Assembly: GCF_900107305.1 (NCBI RefSeq)
Contig: NZ_FNPL01000017.1
Location: 16,080-80,079, forward strand
Length of the DNA: 64,000 nucleotides
Origin: Thermoactinomyces sp. DSM 45892
Lineage (GTDB): Bacteria > Bacillota > Bacilli > Thermoactinomycetales > Thermoactinomycetaceae
Direction of reading: 5' to 3'
The number at the start of each line of letters is the position of its first letter. Within the stretch, counting starts at the first letter, position 1. The position numbers and the translations under genes are program-made. Positions 42,799-52,773 of this stretch are shown piece by piece. Under the pieces are notes generated by a model. That model did not search any database. It had not been told where the DNA came from and saw only the letters and a list, made by a program, of their open reading frames with translations.

Positions 42799-45213
42799 AT
42801 GAATCGCCCTCTTGTCAAAGTGGCAATTGGCTGGTTGATGGGTGTTTTGTGTGTTGAGTTTACTGGCAGTCAGTGGCTTTTGTATACATGTGGATTTATA
42901 GCTGTTTTGGTTTCGAGAGTTCTTTTTATAACGAGTAAGGTTGGTCGCTCTTATTTGCTAATAGCCTTGACATGTACGGTAAGTGGATTCGTATATTCGT
43001 TTACCATGCTACAAAATGTTTCCAAACTTCCTATTCCTTTGGATGAAGATATTCATGTGATAGGCACCATCGAGTCAAAGCCAATTCGGGATGGTGACCA
43101 ATTACGCTTTGATTTAAAACTATCACAAATACGGCATCAAAGTCAGTGGTTTTATACGAAGGAACGTATAAGAGTTGTCATCAAGATAGCATCATTTGAA
43201 CAATGGAAGCAGTCTAAGCAAGTGCGAAGAGGATGGGTGATCCAATCTCCTCTTCAAATGGAGCGTCCTCCTCTACCTAGAAATCCTGGAGCATTTCACT
43301 ATCGATACTATTTGCAACAACAATCGATCTTTTGGATTGGCAAAGCGACAGGCTTGCATAACCTCAAACAGATCGGAATAGAAAGCTCACTGATGACATG
43401 GATCGATCAAGCTCATCAATGGTTTAGTGATCAGATAGAGCATCTATATGCAGATACAGAGGTTCAGGGATTTATGAAAGGGCTTCTTCTTGGGGATCGC
43501 TATGATGTTCCGATGGAGTGGGAGGCTCAATATCAAGCTCTGGGTCTTGTACATATTCTCTCTATTTCAGGGTTTCATGTGAGTTTGCTGGTAGCAGCGA
43601 TCTTTTGGATGCTTCGATATGTAGGCATTACCCGTGAGAAGTCGGCATGGCTGATCCTGAGCCTTCTACCTTTCTACGTATTGCTTACAGGAGCGGAGCC
43701 GCCGATTGTGAGGGCGGGTATCGTATCAGGAATGATGTGTCTCGCCATTGCTTGGCGAAAGGAGAAGGATATTCTCTCCTTTTTATGTCTTGCTGGGATG
43801 ATGCAACTTTGTTTTGAACCACTTTTGATTTTTAATCCAGGTTTTCAACTTAGTTATGTGGTAACAGCTGCTTTAATCGTGGGTACAACCCCACTTGCCG
43901 AGCGCTTTCCATATGGATATGAGTGGCTTCGCTATACAGTTGCGGGAGCTAGTGTGGCACAGGCGGCTTCGTTCCCTTTGCTGGTTTATTATTTTCACGA
44001 AAGTTCTCTGTTTTCGCTGATGGCGAATGTGTTGTTTGCCCCTTTTTTTAGCGTAGTTGTCCTGCCAATAGGATATGGAGGCTTACTCGTTTCCTTCTTG
44101 GTATTTTCCGTGGGAGTCTGGCTTGCCCAAGGATTGACGTGGATGGTTCAAGTGAGTCAAAGCGGGATTGAATGGTTACAGCAGGTTGGTGGGCATCTGT
44201 TTTCATTTGCTCATCCGAATTGGATCTGGTTGCTCGTTTATATCCTATTGATGGTAGGAAGTTGGTGGACTTGGGTAAGTGTTCGCTATCTCTATTCTAA
44301 GATTCCATGGATGATTAGTGGCGTATGGGTTTGCTGGATTGGAGTGGGGGTTTATGGAAATGTATGGCCTGCTTCCTATCATGAAATTACCATGATTGAT
44401 GTGGGACAAGGAGATGCCTTTTTCATTCGGACCAAGTCTGGAAAGTCTATTTTAATTGATGGTGGGGGTAGGCTATCCTATCCTCAAAAAGAGTGGCAGG
44501 AAAGGAGAGATCCTTTTGATGTAGGGGAAGATGTTGTGGTTCCGTTTCTCACATATCAAGGTGTGAACCAGATTGATCTACTTGTCTCCACACACGGTGA
44601 TGCGGATCATCTGCAGGGATTAGGTGCTGTGGTTAGGCGCTTTTCGGTAGAAAAAGTGATTCGGAATCCATTACCTACTATCTCGAAACTGGAGAGGGAT
44701 TGGATCAGGGAAGTAAGAGCGCGTGATATCCCGATTCATATGGTTCCTATGGGGCAGGTGTGGGAGATAGAGCCGGGTTTCTCGATTACCTTTCTCTATC
44801 CTGATTTACGTGATGAGGAATTATACGAAGGAACGTCCAATAATGCAGGGCTGGTACTCCTGTTTACAATCGATCAGAAACACATTTTATTTACAGGTGA
44901 TATTGAAAAACATGCTGAAGAAAAACTTCTCCAGTCATGGAATCTACCAAAGATCGATATATATAAAGTAGCCCATCATGGTAGTAAGACTTCTAGTACA
45001 GAGGCATTTATTCATCAGATTCGGCCGCGATATGCGTTGGTTTCGACTGGAGAGAAGAATCTTTATGGCCATCCATCCCCTGAGGTGATCGGAAGATTAC
45101 AAAAAGCAGGCACGAAAATCTATCGGACGGATCAGATGGGAGCGGTCACGATTCGCATTAATCAGGAAGAGGTTCGATTTTCATCCATGTTGCAAGAAAA
45201 AGGGAGAGAGTGA
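42799..45213 (+). CDS. comEC: DNA internalization channel ComEC/Rec2
   Basis: This 804-residue polytopic protein takes single-stranded DNA into the cytoplasm during transformation. The order is an N-terminal OB-like DUF4131 segment (about 30-190), the competence transmembrane domain with 'GLVHILSISGFHVSLLVA', and the metallo-beta-lactamase-like domain with 'IDVGQGDAFFIRTKSG', THGDADHLQG and 'VAHHGSKTSS' (putative nuclease). The ribosome site is weak. No comEB upstream. Confidence 0.93.
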   Translation: MNRPLVKVAIGWLMGVLCVEFTGSQWLLYTCGFIAVLVSRVLFITSKVGRSYLLIALTCTVSGFVYSFTMLQNVSKLPIPLDEDIHVIGTIESKPIRDGDQLRFDLKLSQIRHQSQWFYTKERIRVVIKIASFEQWKQSKQVRRGWVIQSPLQMERPPLPRNPGAFHYRYYLQQQSIFWIGKATGLHNLKQIGIESSLMTWIDQAHQWFSDQIEHLYADTEVQGFMKGLLLGDRYDVPMEWEAQYQALGLVHILSISGFHVSLLVAAIFWMLRYVGITREKSAWLILSLLPFYVLLTGAEPPIVRAGIVSGMMCLAIAWRKEKDILSFLCLAGMMQLCFEPLLIFNPGFQLSYVVTAALIVGTTPLAERFPYGYEWLRYTVAGASVAQAASFPLLVYYFHESSLFSLMANVLFAPFFSVVVLPIGYGGLLVSFLVFSVGVWLAQGLTWMVQVSQSGIEWLQQVGGHLFSFAHPNWIWLLVYILLMVGSWWTWVSVRYLYSKIPWMISGVWVCWIGVGVYGNVWPASYHEITMIDVGQGDAFFIRTKSGKSILIDGGGRLSYPQKEWQERRDPFDVGEDVVVPFLTYQGVNQIDLLVSTHGDADHLQGLGAVVRRFSVEKVIRNPLPTISKLERDWIREVRARDIPIHMVPMGQVWEIEPGFSITFLYPDLRDEELYEGTSNNAGLVLLFTIDQKHILFTGDIEKHAEEKLLQSWNLPKIDIYKVAHHGSKTSSTEAFIHQIRPRYALVSTGEKNLYGHPSPEVIGRLQKAGTKIYRTDQMGAVTIRINQEEVRFSSMLQEKGRE

Positions 45214-45214
45214 T

Positions 45215-45775
45215 TTGATAGAGCAGTTTCAAAAGGCACAAGGTGGTTGTCGGAATTCGTTGAAGGATTTCTTACATCATTTAGAAGAGACTTTTTACCA
45301 AACTGCCTACTATGTTACAGAGAGGCAACAAGATGCGATGGATGCTACACAGAAGGCCTTGGTTTATGTATATAGACATGCTAAAGAGGTTCAAGTGAGC
45401 GATTTAGAAGGGAAACAAAAGGTGTGGGAACAAAAGTTAATTGTACAAGCGTGTTTTGATTTATCAAAGGAGCGCTCTAAAGTCGTTTCCATGTTGCCCC
45501 ATCTTACAAGAGATAACCTAGTGAAAAAGCTCCCTGGAAATGTGAGCTTTGTTGCCAGTCTGAAGAGAGCCATATATGAACTACCTGAGCGTCCTCGTTT
45601 CATATTAGTTTTGCGCTACATTCAAAATCTGACGATTCAAGAGATCGCAGAAGTCTTAGGAATTTCAGTAGAATCTGTGAAGAAGCAACTATATCGTGCT
45701 CGTAAACAGCTACAAGAATGGTTGAGTGACTATCAAGAAGGAGGACTTTTCCAATGGCAAATCCACAAATCATAG
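45215..45775 (+). CDS. RNA polymerase sigma-70 family (ECF-like) factor
   Basis: The 186-residue protein is a divergent extracytoplasmic-function sigma factor. Region 2 is poorly conserved ('RQQDAMDATQKALVYVYRHA'), while region 4 is clear: 'LRYIQNLTIQEIAEVLGISVESVKKQLYRAR' split over about 140-170. TTG start after GGGAGAG, one base after comEC. The next gene overlaps its end by 22 bp and encodes a membrane protein, the classic sigma/anti-sigma arrangement. Confidence 0.82.
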   Translation: MIEQFQKAQGGCRNSLKDFLHHLEETFYQTAYYVTERQQDAMDATQKALVYVYRHAKEVQVSDLEGKQKVWEQKLIVQACFDLSKERSKVVSMLPHLTRDNLVKKLPGNVSFVASLKRAIYELPERPRFILVLRYIQNLTIQEIAEVLGISVESVKKQLYRARKQLQEWLSDYQEGGLFQWQIHKS

Positions 45776-46380
45776 ATCTACTACAGAGGGATTTAGATCA
45801 GGAATTGACAAGTACAGACCAACAATATTTAGATGTATATCTTGCTAGCTCTCCTGAAGACGCTGCCATGGCAAGTCGATTCCAACAGTTAGTCTTCGAA
45901 CTATCTAACTTATGTAAGGTAACCCCGGTGCTGCCGCTTACAGAGATGGTACTGGAACAAATGGAAGAAGAAGAGCGACAACAGCATAGGACACAGATTT
46001 TAAGGCGATGGAAGATAGCTAGTATCGGGATTGGTATTGTGGCCATATTGTTGACAGCAGTGATCGCCTTTATGCCGATAGGAACAACATCTTGGCCTAT
46101 GAAAATCCTAGCGAATCCCCGTCTTTTTACAGAGAGTGTGAAGAAAGGTGGGATTCTTTCTCCTGATAAAGATTTAGTAGCATTATGGGACGAGAAAAAT
46201 CAAATACAAGTCTATGATAAAAAGGGGAACGAAGCGATTCCCAAACAGAGCATGGTAAGTGCGAAAGATCCCAAGATAGAGTGGCTTAATAACGATCGAT
46301 TCATCGTCAAATTTACCGATTCAGTAGGAGGAATTGTTACGTTTGAGTTTCCAGTAGAAACGAATGCTAAGAAACGATAA
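45754..46380 (+). CDS. Putative membrane anti-sigma factor
   Basis: The 208-residue protein has a cytoplasmic N-terminal part of about 85 residues ('LLQRDLDQELTSTDQQYL', like the start of RsiW-type ZAS domains but without the HxxxCxxC zinc motif), one membrane span (about 88-107) and an extracytoplasmic domain. The overlap with the sigma gene suggests they are coupled and antagonistic. AAGGAGG precedes the ATG. What triggers release is unknown. Confidence 0.7.
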   Translation: MANPQIIDLLQRDLDQELTSTDQQYLDVYLASSPEDAAMASRFQQLVFELSNLCKVTPVLPLTEMVLEQMEEEERQQHRTQILRRWKIASIGIGIVAILLTAVIAFMPIGTTSWPMKILANPRLFTESVKKGGILSPDKDLVALWDEKNQIQVYDKKGNEAIPKQSMVSAKDPKIEWLNNDRFIVKFTDSVGGIVTFEFPVETNAKKR

Positions 46381-46406
46381 ACTTAGGGGATGAAGAGGTG
46401 AATGGA

Positions 46407-47420
46407 ATGGATCGCAAAATACTTCAAGACATCAAGAAAAACCAAATTCATCCTGTTTATTTTTTGTATGGAGAAGAGGAGTTTTTACTGGAAGAAACGT
46501 TAGACTGGATTAGGCAACAATTATGTGGGCGTAGTACAGGGGATCGGGAATGGAATGAGGTTGTTTTTGATCTGGACGAGACACCGATTCGGTCTGTGTT
46601 GCAAGAATTAGAGACTCCCTCTTTCTTTGGAGATCGTAGATGGATTATAGCAAGGAATGCCTCGTTTTTTGGTAACCATAAAAGTAAAGTGGAGCACGAT
46701 ATTGATTTATTCCTCGAATATATAAAGGATCCCCACCCAGATAATATATTGATTTTGACTTTGCCAGGGTCTTCCCTTGATAAACGAAAGAAAGTAGTGA
46801 AGCAGATAGAAAAAGTTGCTAAAATCTTAAAGTTTAACCCCTTAGAGGGGCAGGATTTACATAAATTTGTTGCAAAGAGGTTCCAATTGTTGCAAGTACA
46901 AGTTGATAGGGACGTGATCAATCGGTTAATTGAACTGGTTGGAAATCATCTAAGGCTTCTTGCTCAAGAATGTCAAAAAGTAGCTCTATTCGCAGGAAAA
47001 CAGGGGATCGTCACGTCAGAGCAGGTTGACCAACTAGTGGTACGGACATTAGAGCAGGATGTATTCCGTCTAACAGATCAGATGGGGAAACATGATAAAG
47101 AAAGTGCGATCCAAATCTATCGTGATCTCGTCTTTCAAAAAGAAGATCCTATTAAAATATTGGCTTTGATTACAAGACAGCTTCGTATTATGTTACAAGG
47201 TAAACTACTAGCACAAACGGGAAAAAATGAAAAAGAGATAGCGAGTCTCTTAAAACTTCATCCTTATCCAGTGAAACTTGCTCTACAGAGGGGGCATGCG
47301 TATTCAGAAGAGCAACTTAAGACACTACTGGAACAGGCGATTGAAGCAGATCAAGCGATTAAATCGAATCGAATCATTGATAAAGAATTTGCTGTAGAGC
47401 GCTTACTCCTTAGAATGTGA
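46407..47420 (+). CDS. holA: DNA polymerase III delta subunit (YqeN)
   Basis: The 337-residue clamp-loader delta subunit opens the sliding clamp. 'PVYFLYGEEEFLLEETL' is the usual start, followed by DLDETP and 'LETPSFFGDRRWIIARNA'. The C-terminal collar part has 'LVFQKEDPIKILALITRQLR' and 'LLLRM' at the end. ATG 46407 follows AGAGGTG by 6 bp. Its place between comEC and rpsT is conserved in Bacillales. Confidence 0.93.
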   Translation: MDRKILQDIKKNQIHPVYFLYGEEEFLLEETLDWIRQQLCGRSTGDREWNEVVFDLDETPIRSVLQELETPSFFGDRRWIIARNASFFGNHKSKVEHDIDLFLEYIKDPHPDNILILTLPGSSLDKRKKVVKQIEKVAKILKFNPLEGQDLHKFVAKRFQLLQVQVDRDVINRLIELVGNHLRLLAQECQKVALFAGKQGIVTSEQVDQLVVRTLEQDVFRLTDQMGKHDKESAIQIYRDLVFQKEDPIKILALITRQLRIMLQGKLLAQTGKNEKEIASLLKLHPYPVKLALQRGHAYSEEQLKTLLEQAIEADQAIKSNRIIDKEFAVERLLLRM

Positions 47421-47461
47421 TAAAATGAACATGTTAAATTATGAGAAGGGACAAACTACTT

Positions 47462-48058
47462 ATGGAAGATACACAACTTCGTTCCCTGCGACGAAAAGAG
47501 CTATTATATACAAATATCCTCTTTATTGTTTATGCTGTAGTCATATTTGGACTTATCTTGGGTCGAGCTTCTACCCCTTTCGTTTATACGGTATTAGCCG
47601 TCATTTTTGCAATCTCACCGCTTAGTATGATAGTGTTTCACAGGTCAAATGTTCTCTATCTCATGTTTCCGGGCATGAATGAACTTCTCTGTTATGAGAA
47701 GGAGAAACTTGGAGATCAATGGTTACGGTATCAATTATCAAACGTATATTTGCAAGTGGCAGTCTCACTATTTTTTTTGATCCAAGCTATCATTCGTCCC
47801 GCTCATCCATTTGTTAATGGTTTACCTCTTTGGTATTTTCTCGTGGTTCCGGCTGTTTTGTGGACTTTAGGAAACCTAAATATTCGAAGCCAAGCTCGTA
47901 GGATTGATCGATCAGACTATGAGCAGTTAAAGATTTATACAGGTGATCGCGTTTTATTTACTTCTATTTTTTCGATTGTGGCACTAGTAATAACAGGTGT
48001 GGTATTTGTGGCTTATAAGATATTAGAGAAATCTTGGTCGCATATTGGTCCATTTTAG
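47462..48058 (+). CDS. Unknown four-span membrane protein
   Basis: A 198-residue protein has hydrophobic segments at about 17-35, 40-56, 98-116 and 170-190 and a central charged loop ('LLCYEKEKLGDQWLRYQL'). I do not recognise it. AAGGGA before ATG 47462 favours that start over 47441. It ends at a strong shared terminator. Confidence 0.6.
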   Translation: MEDTQLRSLRRKELLYTNILFIVYAVVIFGLILGRASTPFVYTVLAVIFAISPLSMIVFHRSNVLYLMFPGMNELLCYEKEKLGDQWLRYQLSNVYLQVAVSLFFLIQAIIRPAHPFVNGLPLWYFLVVPAVLWTLGNLNIRSQARRIDRSDYEQLKIYTGDRVLFTSIFSIVALVITGVVFVAYKILEKSWSHIGPF

Positions 48059-48082
48059 ATTTATTGAATGGATAGTATGTAG

Positions 48083-48126
48083 CATAAAAAATCCTGATCC
48101 ATTATAGCGGATCAGGATTTTTTATG
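48083..48126. terminator. Bidirectional terminator
   Basis: CATAAAAAATCCTGATCC (48083-48100) pairs perfectly over 18 bp with 48109-48126. Confidence 0.85.
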
Positions 48127-48127
48127 C

Positions 48128-49447
48128 TTACTTCGCTTCTGCTATGTTTTCTTTTGGATGTGTTTTGCTATGTTTTAAAATGCGACTGGTTACCTCGTAG
48201 GCGGAGGTGAAGGATAGTTCGGAGAGCTGCCCTTCTCCTTGGCACCAATCACCTGCAAATGATGCATTTGGTAAGCTATAAAATTTTATTGGCATGAGGC
48301 GTTGATCGTTGATACATTTGATTTCTTGTACTGTTGCTTTTTTGGATAGACGTTTGGCTACTAAGAGATCGCGCCAGCCAGCATAGTGTTTGTCGTATAC
48401 GGTTTCGATGGCGGCAACTTTTTCATCGGCCTTGCCCTCGGCAATTTCGTCCTCGTTTAGATAGGCAATCGCTTGTAGAAGTTGCCCACCTTCTGGAACG
48501 CAGGTGTGATCATAATGGGAAATATCGGTGATAAAAACACGTTCCTGCTTATGATAGATGTAGGTATACGGGCTTGGAATCCGTTTGCTTAAACCGAGGT
48601 CATATACCACCACTTGAGTCGGTTTATATTGATTGTACTCGTCAAATAAGGAAGCATATTTAGTTTCAGCAAACAAAGTAACCAGATCCTTCGGTGGGAT
48701 ACAGAAAATAATCTGGTCAGCGACATACTCGGCGCCTTCTTTGCCGATTAGTTTCGTGACTCGATTTCCTTCCATTTCTAGCTTCGAAACCTTTTCTTTC
48801 GTGATAATCTGCCCACCATTTGATTCAATGATGTTCGCAAATCCTTCTACGATTGACTGCCAGCCACCACCGATATAGGCAACGGCACGGTTGGTAGAAA
48901 ATAGCCGTTTATAATACTGGAAGAAAAGTGGTGATGGAATCTTTTCGGATTCATTGGTAAAGAAGTTAGATGATGCTACTGTAAGTAATAAATCTCGAAT
49001 CTGAGCGGGTTGGCTCTCTAAATATTCCCCGATCAGGACCCCCTCTTCCCCTCGTTCAATGGAAGAAAGAGTTTTTGCGATTTCATAAGCAAAACGAACT
49101 TTGTTGTTAGCATCTAGTATTTTGGTTTTATACAAGCCTTCCAATGTAGCTGGCATAGGAGTAGTAAAAGAGCCTAAGTCATAATAAGCTTTGGAAGGTG
49201 TAAAGTCTTTCCAATCGACTTGAAGGTGAATTTCGCTTTCAAATTTGCGTAAGATAGATCGATCCCGTGCATAGATGGCATGGGCTCCAAAGTTAAAGTT
49301 AAACCCTTTCATGGGGATCGTGATAGCACGCCCGCCAAGCTTAGGTGCTTTTTCTAGTAGGGTAACTTGATAACCGTGATGTGCGAGTCGCGCAGCTGCA
49401 GACAGGCCAGCTAGGCCTCCTCCAACTACTATTACTTTCTCCGGCAC
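48128..49447 (-). CDS. FAD-dependent amine oxidase / phytoene desaturase-like protein
   Basis: The 439-residue flavoprotein has the dinucleotide-binding motif 'VIVVGGGLAGLSAAARLA', then LLEKAPKLGGRA. 'GGGWQSIVEGFANIIESNGG' in the middle and 'NASFAGDWCQGEGQ' near the end match the FAD-contacting segments of the amine oxidase/desaturase superfamily. The substrate is unknown: carotenoid, protoporphyrinogen or amine are possible. GTG at 49447 is best placed after GGAG. Monocistronic. Confidence 0.8.
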   Translation of the reverse strand: MPEKVIVVGGGLAGLSAAARLAHHGYQVTLLEKAPKLGGRAITIPMKGFNFNFGAHAIYARDRSILRKFESEIHLQVDWKDFTPSKAYYDLGSFTTPMPATLEGLYKTKILDANNKVRFAYEIAKTLSSIERGEEGVLIGEYLESQPAQIRDLLLTVASSNFFTNESEKIPSPLFFQYYKRLFSTNRAVAYIGGGWQSIVEGFANIIESNGGQIITKEKVSKLEMEGNRVTKLIGKEGAEYVADQIIFCIPPKDLVTLFAETKYASLFDEYNQYKPTQVVVYDLGLSKRIPSPYTYIYHKQERVFITDISHYDHTCVPEGGQLLQAIAYLNEDEIAEGKADEKVAAIETVYDKHYAGWRDLLVAKRLSKKATVQEIKCINDQRLMPIKFYSLPNASFAGDWCQGEGQLSELSFTSAYEVTSRILKHSKTHPKENIAEAK

Positions 49448-49670
49448 AACAAACACTCTCCTCTATTAAAAGCGAGTACACTTTTTGTTTTCATTTGAAG
49501 ATATATACAAAATTCATTTTCATCATCTTCTATTGTAACAATTTGTGAGACAATGAGGTAGTGTTCATAATATGTTCGAAAATTTCGCTTTATTTTAGAA
49601 GAATGGGATACATGATATAGTAATATCACGAAACTACATGAAACAACTGAATAGAGAAAGGATGATTTGG

Positions 49671-50789
49671 ATGAATCTGTCTTCTACGGAGGAACCGAAG
49701 GTAATCGCCCTCTATCTACCTCAATTTCATCGTGTGAGAGAAAATGACATGTGGTGGGGAGACGGTTTTACTGAGTGGACGAATACTCGCAAGGCAGCTC
49801 CATTATTTCCCGGGCATTATCAACCGAGGGAACCACAAAATGATTTTTACTACGATTTAACAGATCCAGACGCGAGAAAATGGCAAGCAGAAATAGCAAA
49901 GGAACATGGAGTATTTGGCTTCTGTTATTATCATTATTGGTTTAAAGGAAAAATGTTACTTGAGACCCCGCTAAATGAAGTGCTACGTTTAGGAGAACCA
50001 GATTTTCCTTTCTGTCTTTCATGGGCAAATGAAACGTGGAGTCGTAGATGGAATGGAGCGGATCAAGATATATTAATGGCTCAAGAGTACGGGGATGAAG
50101 AGGATTGGAAAGAGCATTTTGATTATCTAGTACAAGCCTTTAAAGACCCCAGATATATCTGTATTGATCATAAACCTCTTTTTACTATTTATCGTGCCGG
50201 CGATATTCCACGTTATCGTGAGATGTTATCCTATTGGACTGAATTAGCCAAACAACAAGGGTTTGAGGGGATTTATTTCGTAGAGACAGTATCGGGAAGG
50301 CCGCCGTTTAAGGAATTGGATGGCTTTGATGCTACGTTTGAGTTTGAGCCTACTTATACGTTGGCATGGGATCGAGCGAATCGAAATGAGATCATTAGGC
50401 AAGTTCCATCCTATCAAAACCCTAAAAAATCCTTCCGTTTGTACGATTATGATGGAATGTGGGATCAGATTTTAAAACGTAATCCAGACAGAGGAGAGAA
50501 AAAAACGATTTTAGGTGCATTTGTAGATTGGGATAATTCTGCGAGGGTGGGGGATCGTGCTTCCGCCTTTACGATTTCAGATAGTACACCTGAAAAGTTT
50601 GGGAACCATATGGCCGAACAATTAGAGAGAGCGAAACGAATCGGAAGTCCTTTTGTAGTTGTAAATGCGTGGAATGAATGGGCAGAGGGTACTTATCTTG
50701 AACCAGATAAGAAGTATGGGCTTGGGTATTTGGAAGAGTTAAAGCGGGCAGTTGGACAGGCCTGTGGAAAGAAAAAACAGCCTAGATAA
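49671..50789 (+). CDS. WbsX-family glycan protein (GH99-like fold)
   Basis: The 372-residue protein matches the WbsX family found in O-antigen and surface glycan loci: 'VIALYLPQFHRV', 'WWGDGFTEWTN', 'FGFCYYHYWFKGKMLLE', 'FCLSWANETWSRRW' and the closing 'VNAWNEWAEGTYLEPD'. It is thought to be a glycosidase or glycosyltransferase-like enzyme; the substrate is unknown. There is no signal peptide. ATG 49671 has GAAAGGA 8 bp upstream. Not in a glycan cluster here. Confidence 0.85.
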   Translation: MNLSSTEEPKVIALYLPQFHRVRENDMWWGDGFTEWTNTRKAAPLFPGHYQPREPQNDFYYDLTDPDARKWQAEIAKEHGVFGFCYYHYWFKGKMLLETPLNEVLRLGEPDFPFCLSWANETWSRRWNGADQDILMAQEYGDEEDWKEHFDYLVQAFKDPRYICIDHKPLFTIYRAGDIPRYREMLSYWTELAKQQGFEGIYFVETVSGRPPFKELDGFDATFEFEPTYTLAWDRANRNEIIRQVPSYQNPKKSFRLYDYDGMWDQILKRNPDRGEKKTILGAFVDWDNSARVGDRASAFTISDSTPEKFGNHMAEQLERAKRIGSPFVVVNAWNEWAEGTYLEPDKKYGLGYLEELKRAVGQACGKKKQPR

Positions 50790-50803
50790 CTTACTCTAGG
50801 CTG
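50778..50803. terminator. Short terminator overlapping both stop codons
   Basis: CAGCCTAGA (50778-50786) pairs with TCTAGGCTG (50795-50803) between convergent genes. Confidence 0.6.
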
Positions 50804-51315
50804 AGTGATGGAACGGTGATGGAAGAAGAGTCCGTAAGTTTTTTTTCCACCTTCTTATATTTTCGATACATGGCGATCCGCCAAGGTAGCAACATCCCGA
50901 ATGCGAGAATAAAGAAAACGCCAGCTGTTTGAGGGATGCTAATATGTTGTTCAATGTAATTGTGAAGTGCAAGTCGGATCACTAGTAAAGCAACGATAAT
51001 CACTAAAAATGCTTTCGATCGCTTCAGGTAGATTTCATTGTTTTGAATTTGAAAGTTGGACGTGAGGATGAGTGGAATCGCTAGAAAGATGAAACCACAT
51101 ACAAAAGCAATGAGTGCCCAACTCCAAGGGATTCTGGTGAATGGAAATAAAAACATAGCAAATCCAGTGCTCATCCCAAGAGGAGGGATAAGGATTTTCT
51201 TTGCTGATGTAGGTTTTTTCGTAGCACGAATTCTGATGATCATCACGGTACATGCCATTACAATCAGAACAATGGTCGTAATGATATGTACATTAAAAGG
51301 AATGAACTGTTCCAT
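50791..51315 (-). CDS. CcdC-family (DUF1453) membrane protein
   Basis: This 174-residue protein has about five hydrophobic segments, with the CcdC-like 'RIRATKKPTSAKKILIPP' after the first span and 'FQIQNNEIYLKRSKAF' in the middle. Named from the B. subtilis cytochrome c biogenesis locus, but function is unclear. Close relatives stand alone, as here. The ATG follows AAGGAGG. Confidence 0.8.
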   Translation of the reverse strand: MEQFIPFNVHIITTIVLIVMACTVMIIRIRATKKPTSAKKILIPPLGMSTGFAMFLFPFTRIPWSWALIAFVCGFIFLAIPLILTSNFQIQNNEIYLKRSKAFLVIIVALLVIRLALHNYIEQHISIPQTAGVFFILAFGMLLPWRIAMYRKYKKVEKKLTDSSSITVPSLSLE

Positions 51316-51469
51316 GACTGAAGCCCTCCTTCGTTACAGGAAACGCTAACATAAAAATTTTTGAAAGTAAACCGCTTGACTATAGCATATAGATAAACCA
51401 TAATGGCTATACCTATATTGTAAGTGTTAAATTGACATCTTAAACCTATTTTACATATAAATAGTGAAA

Positions 51470-51707
51470 TGCGATGAAGAAGAAGAGTACCCGAGGAAGG
51501 ATTGTACAGAGAGTTGATGGTCGGTGCAAATCAACCAATTCCCTTGGTGAATGGGCTTCTGAGCAGTACTGTGAACAGGTAACCTCATTAGCAGATGACC
51601 GGCGGAATCCGTTATGATTCATTGAGAGCACGATGTTTGTTTAGTCATGCATTGTGAACTAGGGTGGTACCGCGACAAAAGCTCGTCCCTTTGAGGATGG
51701 GCTTTTT
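51470..51707 (+). promoter_or_regulatory. T-box riboswitch of trpS (tryptophan specifier UGG)
   Basis: Stem I apex region GATGGTCGGTGCAAATC, specifier GAA-TGG (TGG at 51552-51554), T-box AGGGTGGTACCGCG (51661-51674), then terminator arms 51678-51688 and 51695-51705 followed by T's. The specifier matches the downstream gene. Confidence 0.93.
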
Positions 51708-51736
51708 GTGTTGATTTAGAAAAGGAGATGACGAAG

Positions 51737-52723
51737 TTGAAGTGTGTATTTAGTGGTGTGAAGCCGACAGGGATTATTACATTAGGAAATTATCTAGGTG
51801 CAATTAAGCGATTTGTTGATATTCAGGATCAAGCGGAGGAAAATTTCTATTCTGTGGTGGATCTTCATGCACTCACAGTCGCACAAGATCCAAAAGAAAT
51901 GTACGAGAACACATTAAATATTGCCGCAGTCTATCTGGCGGTAGGATTAGATCCTCGCAAAGCCACTCTTTTTGTCCAATCCCATGTACCTGCTCATGCA
52001 GAAGCCTCATGGATGCTAACTTGCTTGTCCCGAATGGGTGAACTGAACCGGATGACCCAGTTTAAAGATAAGGGAAGGGGATCTGATAGTGCAGGGGTTG
52101 GCCTATTTACTTATCCAGTGCTAATGGCTGCGGATGTATTACTATATCAGACGACCCATGTACCTGTAGGAGAGGACCAAAAACAACATCTTGAATTAAC
52201 TCGCGACCTAGCTGAGCGCTTTAACCGTGATTACGGGGAAATATTTGTTATGCCAGAGCCATTGATCGCAGAAGTAGGCGCTCGTATTATGGGGCTACAA
52301 AATCCAGAGAAAAAGATGTCTAAGAGTGATGATAGTGACGCCAACTACATCACCTTGATGGATACGCCGAAAGAGATCGAGAAGAAAATCAAACGGGCAG
52401 TAACAGACTCCGAAAATGCGATTTATTTTGATGAGGAGAATAAACCGGGAGTAAGCAATCTGCTTTCGATTCAAAGTGTACTTACAGGCGAGGATATGGA
52501 TCGCATTGTTCAATCTTATGAAGGTCTGGGATACGGGGCATTAAAGAAAAATCTCATTGAAATTACTGTGGATCATTTAACCCCCATTCAGCAACGCTAC
52601 CAAGAAATTCGCCAATCAGAGGAGCTAACGAATATCTTACGCCATGGAGCCGAACATGCAGAAGCAGTAGCGGGTGAGACGTTAAGGAAAATGAAAGATG
52701 CTCTCGGTTTAGTCCGTTTGTAG
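51737..52723 (+). CDS. trpS: Tryptophanyl-tRNA synthetase
   Basis: The 328-residue class Ic synthetase has 'FSGVKPTGIITLGNYLGAI' (HIGH-like) and 'EKKMSKSDDSDANYI' (KMSKS), with 'LMAADVLLYQTTHVPVGEDQ' between. TTG 51737 is 9 bp after AAAGGAG and gives the family-typical N-terminus; the ATG at 51728 touches the ribosome site. Controlled by its T-box. Confidence 0.95.
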   Translation: MKCVFSGVKPTGIITLGNYLGAIKRFVDIQDQAEENFYSVVDLHALTVAQDPKEMYENTLNIAAVYLAVGLDPRKATLFVQSHVPAHAEASWMLTCLSRMGELNRMTQFKDKGRGSDSAGVGLFTYPVLMAADVLLYQTTHVPVGEDQKQHLELTRDLAERFNRDYGEIFVMPEPLIAEVGARIMGLQNPEKKMSKSDDSDANYITLMDTPKEIEKKIKRAVTDSENAIYFDEENKPGVSNLLSIQSVLTGEDMDRIVQSYEGLGYGALKKNLIEITVDHLTPIQQRYQEIRQSEELTNILRHGAEHAEAVAGETLRKMKDALGLVRL

Positions 52724-52737
52724 GGTAATACATCGAA

Positions 52738-52767
52738 ACAGCCACATGTTTAAAGACGTGTGGCTGT
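52738..52767. terminator. Terminator of trpS
   Basis: ACAGCCACATG (52738-52748) pairs with 52757-52767 (one wobble), then TTTTT; also downstream of the minus-strand gene. Confidence 0.75.
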
Positions 52768-52773
52768 CTGTTT

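Noticed and set aside
47425..47625. 66-codon frame overlapping the unknown membrane gene
   Set aside because: It lies in a different frame over a better-supported gene with membrane spans and a ribosome site.
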